Shown here: positions 58,366 through 64,000 of the stretch, one piece after another | How the letters are laid out: each line of letters begins with the position of its first letter | Numbering within the stretch: the stretch's first letter is position 1 | Assembly: GCA_022451485.1 (NCBI GenBank) | Contig: JAKUQS010000007.1 | Location: 62,001-126,000, forward strand | DNA from: Gammaproteobacteria bacterium | GTDB lineage: Bacteria > Pseudomonadota > Gammaproteobacteria > Arenicellales > UBA868 | DNA: 64,000 nucleotides | Direction of reading: 5' to 3' | Notes under the pieces: model-generated | Told to the model about the DNA's origin: nothing | The model's input: only the letters and a program-made list of their open reading frames with translations | Database searches by the model: none | Program-made: the position numbers and the translations under genes

Positions 58366-59907
58366 ATGGTGAACTGGCTCTTATCAGATCCTGCCGACCG
58401 GCGATTTCTTTGGATCACCGGGGTGTCGTGTGTGATTGCGAGTATTGGTTTATCAATCTGGGCGATCTACAGCGACCCTATTATCAATAACGATGGCGTC
58501 GGCTATGTGCGCACCGCGGAGTTCTTTGGCAATGGCCAGTGGTCTTTGGCGTTTGCCGATTTCAAATGGCCGTTTTATTCCTTTTTTATGTGGATGGTTT
58601 CTGCCTTAACCGGGCTATCTCTTAAGGGGGCCGGGCACGTGATTAACACCGTGTGTTTCTCCGGTGTCATCCTGTTATTTATTGCTGTCATCCGGGCGCT
58701 CGGTGGCAAGTCAAAGCGTCTCACGGTGTTGGCCGCCATCGTGGCGCTCGCGCATCCGGCTTTTAACGAGTACCGCTCGTTTGTTATTCGTGACCCCGGT
58801 TATCTCGCCGGGTATTTAGCCGCCCTGTATTGCTTGTTGCTTTGCCAAAAAGATTCCAGTTGGAGAGCTCGGGTTGCTGTATTGGTTGCGCTGGTGGCAG
58901 CGAGCCTGTTTCGTATCGAAGGGGTGGTATTTCTGTTTCTGTCGCCGTTGTTATTTGTCATGGTCAGCCAAAATTTTGATCAGCGACGTTGGCCGCTGCT
59001 TCTCATAGCGGCGACGCCGCTTATCGGTCTTGGAGTGATTTTGTCAGGGTGGTTTTTGGTACCTGATGGAAAGATCGGTTTTTGGAGTGTGCTCAGTAAC
59101 CCCCAGGGCGTGGTGGTAACGGTGTGGGAGCAGGTTGCAGGCACCTTATCGAGCAAGCTCGATCTTTTACGTGAGGAATTCCTTGGACGTTATTCCGCGG
59201 GGTATGCATACGTCTTGTTTGGTCTGACGGTCACGACTATTGTGACCAGCGCGATCTTATCGGAGTTAACCATACCGTTCGCAGTGTTAGCGGTGTACGG
59301 TTACACCAGTGGCCTGTGCTTTGGCAATGGTGGCCAACGCCGCGTCTGGTTAGCGCTGCTTTCGATCAACCTGGCAATTTTGCTGGTATTTGTTTTGATC
59401 ATGTTGTTTCTTGCGCCGCGGTACATGTTGACATTGTCTGTGACGGCTTTGCTGGCAGTGCCGTTTGTTTTGGAACATGTTCTGAAGCGCATTCGTTGGC
59501 GCGATTTGAAGGGTCTGCGATTGTTGGTGGCGGTGATTGTCTTGTTGTGGATTGCTGGCGAGAGTATTAGCGGCATCCACAATCCCGCGACAAAACTTCA
59601 TTTACGTGAGTCAGGTCAGTGGTTACAACCGTATACGGTGGGTCGCGCAGGTTCCCTGGTGACCAATGACAAAAGGATTCTTTATTACGCGGGACGCTAC
59701 ATGGATCGAACCCATGTCGAGCGGGATCTTACGTCATTATTGCGCGGTTTAGAGAAACAGCGTTGGGAAGGCGCAGTGTTCGTTGCGGTCCGTCTCAGGG
59801 ACGGCGAAGACGAAGTCGGTGTGGTGAGCGCGCTCGGTCTTGAGCACATCAAGCGGTTTGAAAACCACCGGGGGGACCGGGTCCTTATTTTTTCTTTAGA
59901 CCCCTAG
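58366..59907 (+). CDS. Multi-pass membrane protein, GT-C glycosyltransferase-like
   Basis: The product is 513 residues with about 10 to 12 hydrophobic helices. The first extracytoplasmic loop has an acidic site (DPIINNDGVGYVRTAEFF) as in lipid-linked sugar GT-C enzymes of the PMT/ArnT group, and the C-terminal 100 residues form a soluble domain (ESGQWLQPYTVGRAGSLVTNDKRILYYAGRY..). I infer transfer of a sugar from a polyprenyl carrier at the periplasmic face. The acceptor is unknown. ATG 58366 is preferred; the longer frame overlaps lysA out of frame. It is convergent with the helicase gene. Confidence 0.68.
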   Translation: MVNWLLSDPADRRFLWITGVSCVIASIGLSIWAIYSDPIINNDGVGYVRTAEFFGNGQWSLAFADFKWPFYSFFMWMVSALTGLSLKGAGHVINTVCFSGVILLFIAVIRALGGKSKRLTVLAAIVALAHPAFNEYRSFVIRDPGYLAGYLAALYCLLLCQKDSSWRARVAVLVALVAASLFRIEGVVFLFLSPLLFVMVSQNFDQRRWPLLLIAATPLIGLGVILSGWFLVPDGKIGFWSVLSNPQGVVVTVWEQVAGTLSSKLDLLREEFLGRYSAGYAYVLFGLTVTTIVTSAILSELTIPFAVLAVYGYTSGLCFGNGGQRRVWLALLSINLAILLVFVLIMLFLAPRYMLTLSVTALLAVPFVLEHVLKRIRWRDLKGLRLLVAVIVLLWIAGESISGIHNPATKLHLRESGQWLQPYTVGRAGSLVTNDKRILYYAGRYMDRTHVERDLTSLLRGLEKQRWEGAVFVAVRLRDGEDEVGVVSALGLEHIKRFENHRGDRVLIFSLDP

Positions 59908-59930
59908 CGACCTCTTTGTTAGGCGGGATA

Positions 59931-61403
59931 TCAGCCGACGGCAGGCACCTCGGAGGCACGGCGCCTAGGGAATGGGGGTTTTCCACTCGGCTTGGTGAGG
60001 GCATACGGTGCAGTTGATGGAGCCGCTTCTGCTAGGGTTCGGGATTCATTTGTAGCTAGAGGTGATGTCTCCCCAACGGATGGGTTTTCACTCACCGATG
60101 TTTTGACAACATTGGCGGATTGGCGCTGGGCTGATCCTCGTGTGGAAGCATCAGGCGTTCGATTTGGAATGGGGGGTTCAATTTTTCGCCGTGGTTTTCC
60201 GACCTTATCTCGGTGCGATGTTCTTAAAGGCGCTATATCCTGCGGTAAGATTTCCTGCTTGTTAAGCGTATGTCCGATGAAGCTTTCGATATCGATCAGC
60301 GAGAAGGCATGATCTTCACAAGCGAAACTGATCGCATGCCCGCTAGCCCCCGCACGGGCGGTGCGACCGATGCGGTGAACATAATCTTCAGGATCCTGCG
60401 GTAGATCAAAATTAAAAACGTGGCTGACGCTCGGAATATGAAGGCCACGCGCAGCGACATCTGTAGCAACCAACATTTGGAGGCGCCCTAAAGTAAATTC
60501 CGCCAGCAGGCGCTCTCTCTTTTTCTGCGGTACATCACCCGATAGCACGCCTACCGAGTATTTTTGCCGATCCAGTAAGCGACCGATTTTCTCCGTAGTG
60601 CCCCGCATATTGCAGAAGATCAGAACGCGCTCCCCGGCAAGTTTTTTAAGTAAACCCACTAGAAGCCCTAGTTTTTCCTCGTTTGCAGGGTAATACACCT
60701 CTTCAATTAATTGATCAGCTACTGGTGTGTCTGACTCGATCTTGATTGAAATGGGGTCGTTCATATGTTCGTACGCTAGTTCTTCAACGCGACGAGACAT
60801 CGTGGCGGAGAAAAGCATATTGAGTCGTTCATCCGGCGGCGGCATGCGCCGCAGTACGTAACGTATATCGCGGATAAAACCCAGATCAAACATGCGGTCG
60901 GCTTCGTCGAGGACCAAGACCTGTACTGCCTTTAGGTCAAACAGGCCTTGCTTGTAGAAGTCGATAAAGCGGCCGGGCGTCCCAATCAGAATATCGACGC
61001 CGTGGCCCAGGGCTTCGGTTTGATCCTGGTAACCGGTACCTCCGTAAACCAAGCCCATGCGCAGGGCTGTGTATTTGCAGAGTTGGGTGGCGTCTCGATG
61101 AATCTGTATCGCCAGTTCCCGTGTTGGTGCCAGCACGACGGCACGGATACTTTTTGTTCCGTGTTCGATATGTGGTGACTGTCGTAATAGCCGATTAAAT
61201 ATGGCGAGTAGGAATGCAGCACTTTTTCCAGTGCCTGTTTGGGCCTGTCCAGCCACATCTTTGCCGGCCAGCGCAAGAGGCAGCGCCTGTTGTTGAATCT
61301 GTGTGCAATGGGAAAAGCCTGCCGTCTCGAGCCCGCGGATCAGTTCTGGCGCCAGATCAAGATCGGTAAATGGTTGATCTGTGAGATAAGAAGCGTTGTC
61401 CAT
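59931..61403 (-). CDS. rhlB: DEAD-box ATP-dependent RNA helicase RhlB
   Basis: The product is 490 residues. It has a Q-motif (GLETAGFSHCTQIQQQALP), motif I AQTGTGKSA, Ia PTRELAIQ, II DEAD, III SAT, and VI HRIGRTARAG in two RecA-like domains, then a C-terminal tail of about 100 residues, polar, basic and proline-rich. In E. coli RhlB works with the RNA degradosome. The identification as RhlB rests on its divergent position next to trxA and rho as well as sequence. It is longer than E. coli RhlB (421) because of the tail. Confidence 0.92.
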   Translation of the reverse strand: MDNASYLTDQPFTDLDLAPELIRGLETAGFSHCTQIQQQALPLALAGKDVAGQAQTGTGKSAAFLLAIFNRLLRQSPHIEHGTKSIRAVVLAPTRELAIQIHRDATQLCKYTALRMGLVYGGTGYQDQTEALGHGVDILIGTPGRFIDFYKQGLFDLKAVQVLVLDEADRMFDLGFIRDIRYVLRRMPPPDERLNMLFSATMSRRVEELAYEHMNDPISIKIESDTPVADQLIEEVYYPANEEKLGLLVGLLKKLAGERVLIFCNMRGTTEKIGRLLDRQKYSVGVLSGDVPQKKRERLLAEFTLGRLQMLVATDVAARGLHIPSVSHVFNFDLPQDPEDYVHRIGRTARAGASGHAISFACEDHAFSLIDIESFIGHTLNKQEILPQDIAPLRTSHRDKVGKPRRKIEPPIPNRTPDASTRGSAQRQSANVVKTSVSENPSVGETSPLATNESRTLAEAAPSTAPYALTKPSGKPPFPRRRASEVPAVG

Positions 61404-61781
61404 TAAATAGGTCTGTACGTGGTCAAATGGTTAGTTCTCCGATGTCGGTGACGGTGCTTGAGCGCGGCCCCGATGCGGTATTTTGAGTTAGAAGATAAAG
61501 GGGAAACGGCGCAAAACGTTTAGTTATACTGTGAGGCTAGGCTGGGCTATTTATGTGGTTTATCGCAATCTGTCCCGCCAAGCGCTCATTGATCACGCAT
61601 TAAAACAACTTGCTTCGAGTTGAATGTTTCTGGTACAAAACAATTCCTGTCGGAGAGGAAGCGTAGAGGACGGGTTAAATGCCCTGTTATTCGGCCGGAT
61701 TATAACACGCTGGTACCGGGGACTCCTGATACGCTAGGCTCTCGACCTAAGTAACTAACTGATTTTAAGGATGCACACTGT
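61404..61781. other. Gap of 378 bp between divergent rhlB and trxA
   Basis: No gene is seen. It contains a TATACT at 61525-61530 on the plus strand without a fitting -35, and a GGATTATAACACG stretch near 61697 that could be part of a promoter. The trxA start is preceded by TAAGGATG at about 61766. Confidence 0.4.
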
Positions 61782-62108
61782 ATGGTGGAAAATATTCTGA
61801 ACGTCAATGATGACTCGTTCGACGAGGATGTACTGAATTCAGATACGCCCGTGCTGATAGACTATTGGGCCGAATGGTGCGGCCCCTGCAAGATGATTGC
61901 ACCGACGCTGGAAGAGGTTGCCAGCGAATATCAGGGTCGAGTCAAGGTGGCCAAGCTGAATATCGATGATAATCCTGGAACACCTCCAAAATATGGCATC
62001 CGCAGCATCCCTACATTGATGTTGTTCAAGAGTGGACAAGTAGAGGCGACCAAAGTGGGTGCTGTTTCAAAAGCGCAATTGACGGCTTTTCTAGACGAAA
62101 ACCTTTAA
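61782..62108 (+). CDS. trxA: Thioredoxin 1
   Basis: The product is 108 residues (E. coli 109). The active site WCGPC lies at residues 32-36, with the conserved Asp in VLIDYWAEW and cis-Pro in [13 protein letters not shown]. It is a general disulfide reductase, kept reduced by thioredoxin reductase. ATG 61782 is clear. It is divergent from rhlB and upstream of rho, as in E. coli. Confidence 0.98.
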   Translation: MVENILNVNDDSFDEDVLNSDTPVLIDYWAEWCGPCKMIAPTLEEVASEYQGRVKVAKLNIDDNPGTPPKYGIRSIPTLMLFKSGQVEATKVGAVSKAQLTAFLDENL

Positions 62109-62360
62109 CTTCATCTATGATCAACAGATTAAAGCGCTGACCAGCAGAATATGACCAGTGACTGTAAAGCGCTGAAGTGGCGTAGACTAAAATGCCACAA
62201 CGATGATATTGTGAACAAACACGGCAATATGCCGAATCGCTAAACCCCACCTTCCAACTTTAAGTTTCCTATCCAACAGCACCCGGCATCGACAATGCGT
62301 CGATTGCTGGTCAGACCCGGGAAATCCAGGCCTGTCACATTGCCTATCGTGAGTCATCTT

Positions 62361-63623
62361 ATGTCACTCAGCCTTACAGAACTGAAAGAGAAATCCCCTA
62401 CTGAGCTCGCCGACGTGGCACGCTCCCTCAAACTCGATAATGTCACGCGGCTACGTCGCCAAGACCAGATATTCGCGATTCTTAAATCGCACGCCAAGCG
62501 AGGGGAGAAAATCACTGGTGAGGGCGTGGTCGAAATATTGCAGGATGGTTTTGGCTTCTTGCGATCTTCCGTTAGTTCTTATCTGGCCGGCCCGGACGAT
62601 ATTTATGTGTCGCCAAGCCAGATCCGACGCTTTGGGTTGCGCACGGGTGATACGGTAACAGGTCTTATCCGTCCCCCGAAGGACTCGGAACGCTATTTTG
62701 CGTTGTTGAAACTTCAAACCATTAATTTGCAGCGACCGGAGGAAGCGAAAAGCAAGGTGCTTTTTGAAAATCTTGTTCCTTTGCATCCCGACGAAAGAAT
62801 GCGTCTCGAACAGGGAAATGGATCTTCCGAAGATTTAACGGCGCGAGTGGTTGATTTGATTTCACCTATTGGCATGGGGCAACGTGGCCTTTTGGTGTCC
62901 GCGCCTAAAACGGGTAAGACAGTCATGTTGCAGCAGATTGCGCACTCGATTACTGCCTCTGTTCCAGAATGCACATTGATGGTCTTGCTCATTGATGAGC
63001 GACCAGAAGAGGTTACCGAAATGCAGCGCACGGTGCGCGGAGAGGTTATATCGTCGACTTTTGATGAACCCGCATCGCGCCACGTCCAGGTTGCGGAAAT
63101 GGTGATAGAAAAAGCAAAGCGATTGGTCGAACACAAACAGAACGTCGTTATTTTGCTTGACTCTATTACGCGGCTGGCACGCGCCTACAACACCGTGCAG
63201 CCGGCTTCGGGCAAGGTATTGACTGGCGGCGTTGATGCTAATGCCCTGCAGAAGCCAAAACGATTTTTTGGTGCCGCGCGAAATATTGAAGGCGGTGGCA
63301 GCCTGACGATTCTGGCCACTGCACTCATTGATACCGGGTCAAAGATGGATGACGTTATCTACGAGGAGTTTAAGGGCACGGGTAATATGGAGATTCATCT
63401 TGACCGCCGCATTGCAGAAAAACGCGTCTACCCGTCGATCATTATCAGTCGCTCTGGAACACGCCGCGAGGAGTTGTTGACTGATCCGACCGAGCTACAG
63501 AAAATTTGGTTGTTGCGCAAGCTTCTACACCCAATGGATGACATCGACGCAGTTGAATTCCTGCTCGATAAATTGCGTGCCACTAAGTCAAATGCGGAGT
63601 TTTTTAAGGCCATGAACCGTTGA
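62361..63623 (+). CDS. rho: Transcription termination factor Rho
   Basis: The product is 420 residues (E. coli 419). The N-terminal helical part ([20 protein letters not shown]), cold-shock RNA-binding fold ([15 protein letters not shown]), Walker [13 protein letters not shown], Walker [15 protein letters not shown]-loop [14 protein letters not shown] and R-loop [18 protein letters not shown] are all canonical. It is an RNA-dependent hexameric helicase that ends untranslated transcripts. ATG 62361 matches the family; the frame is open back to an ATG at 62295. The 252-bp leader after trxA is typical of Rho autoregulation, but no specific element is visible. Confidence 0.98.
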   Translation: MSLSLTELKEKSPTELADVARSLKLDNVTRLRRQDQIFAILKSHAKRGEKITGEGVVEILQDGFGFLRSSVSSYLAGPDDIYVSPSQIRRFGLRTGDTVTGLIRPPKDSERYFALLKLQTINLQRPEEAKSKVLFENLVPLHPDERMRLEQGNGSSEDLTARVVDLISPIGMGQRGLLVSAPKTGKTVMLQQIAHSITASVPECTLMVLLIDERPEEVTEMQRTVRGEVISSTFDEPASRHVQVAEMVIEKAKRLVEHKQNVVILLDSITRLARAYNTVQPASGKVLTGGVDANALQKPKRFFGAARNIEGGGSLTILATALIDTGSKMDDVIYEEFKGTGNMEIHLDRRIAEKRVYPSIIISRSGTRREELLTDPTELQKIWLLRKLLHPMDDIDAVEFLLDKLRATKSNAEFFKAMNR

Positions 63624-63713
63624 TCGGCCTTGCCTGCGGTGTCTTAATCACATAACATCGCGCGTCCCCAGCAAAGGCCATAGGGAGGCCAGTAGCGTTT
63701 CGGAGAACGTCAC

Positions 63714-63920
63714 ATGAAATCTGAGATACACCCGGCTTACGAAACAATCAAGGTCACCTGTGCTTGTGGCAACTCCTTTGATACACGGTCTACCCTGAGT
63801 GGTGATCTCAGTGTAGAAATTTGCTCCGCCTGCCACCCATTCTATACGGGCCAGCAGAAGATAATTGATACGGCCGGTCGGGTGGGCAAGTTCAAGGCTA
63901 AATACGGTATTAAGGCCTGA
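63714..63920 (+). CDS. rpmE: Ribosomal protein bL31, zinc-binding form
   Basis: The product is 68 residues (E. coli 70). It has [19 protein letters not shown], then [13 protein letters not shown] and [11 protein letters not shown]. Four cysteines in CxC and CxxC pairs mark the zinc form, which zinc-starved cells replace with a Cys-free paralogue. GGAGAAC lies upstream of ATG 63714. It follows rho by 90 bp. The last 80 bases of the window hold no evident feature. Confidence 0.96.
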   Translation: MKSEIHPAYETIKVTCACGNSFDTRSTLSGDLSVEICSACHPFYTGQQKIIDTAGRVGKFKAKYGIKA

Positions 63921-64000
63921 GGCCTGCCCGTATGGATGTTGCAGGCTGATTCCTACAGCCGCAAGCCGTCCTCGTTTTGTTAAAGCCTTGGGCTGTGCGG

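Overview
This 64 kb window is a chromosomal segment of a gammaproteobacterium of moderate GC. It begins inside dnaA, at the replication-origin end of the chromosome, and ends just after rho and rpmE. Gammaproteobacterial hallmarks are the apaH-apaG pair, the atpIBEFHAGDC operon followed by glmU-glmS, two-subunit glycyl-tRNA synthetase, glnA-ntrB-ntrC with a sigma54 promoter, gpsA-secB-rhodanese, polA-engB-cytochrome c4, argH-lptM-lysA, and rhlB divergent from trxA-rho. I could not name a genus. I saw no rRNA, tRNA or CRISPR array.

Layout: 0-4.4 kb holds the end of dnaA, a DnaA-box-rich intergenic region, dnaN, two parS centromere sites and gyrB; recF is absent from its usual place. On the minus strand, 4.4-8.7 kb carries a probable operon of a Pcm-like methyltransferase, a LysM-TolC fusion, mlaA, apaH and apaG. 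The ATP synthase operon runs from 8.8 to 15.9 kb behind a good sigma70-type promoter, followed by a SlyD-like isomerase, glmU and glmS.

From 19.73 to 21.07 kb lies an AT-richer scar. It is bracketed by 36-bp direct repeats (30/36 identical) that copy the glmS stop region. It contains a recombinase-like HTH fragment with an in-frame stop, one lipoprotein gene and a bare signal-peptide stub. It looks like the remnant of an element that integrated at the 3' end of glmS. Just beyond it, rsmA has no ATG, GTG or TTG at the expected position and probably starts at CTG.

22-28 kb: lysophospholipid acyltransferase, gmhB, a MazG-like protein and glyS-glyQ on the minus strand, then a PP-loop thiolase-like protein coupled to tusA. 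28.3-33.3 kb: a nitrogen-regulation block, with two NtrC sites and a -24/-12 promoter before glnA, a perfect 13+7+13 palindrome containing a third NtrC-type site before ntrB, then ntrC, a glutaredoxin and an AlkA-type glycosylase.

33.3-45.1 kb is the accessory part: SnoaL-like protein, ATC-hydrolase-family protein, an orphan GT-B-like transferase, and a divergent catabolic pair (D-aminoacylase and 2-keto-4-pentenoate hydratase) around a 17-bp palindromic operator. A small membrane protein, an amidase and an RND pump with its adaptor follow. 45.5-64 kb returns to housekeeping genes: SRAP, an NDUFA9-like epimerase, gpsA, secB, rhodanese, ArsR, CtpA, polA, engB, cytochrome c4, argH, lptM, lysA, a GT-C-like membrane protein, rhlB, trxA, rho and rpmE.

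No single complete undescribed defence or mobile system is evident. The strongest leads are the glmS-tail scar, the LysM-TolC fusion, the glnA/ntrB operator architecture, the catabolic-pair palindrome and the PP-loop/TusA pair.
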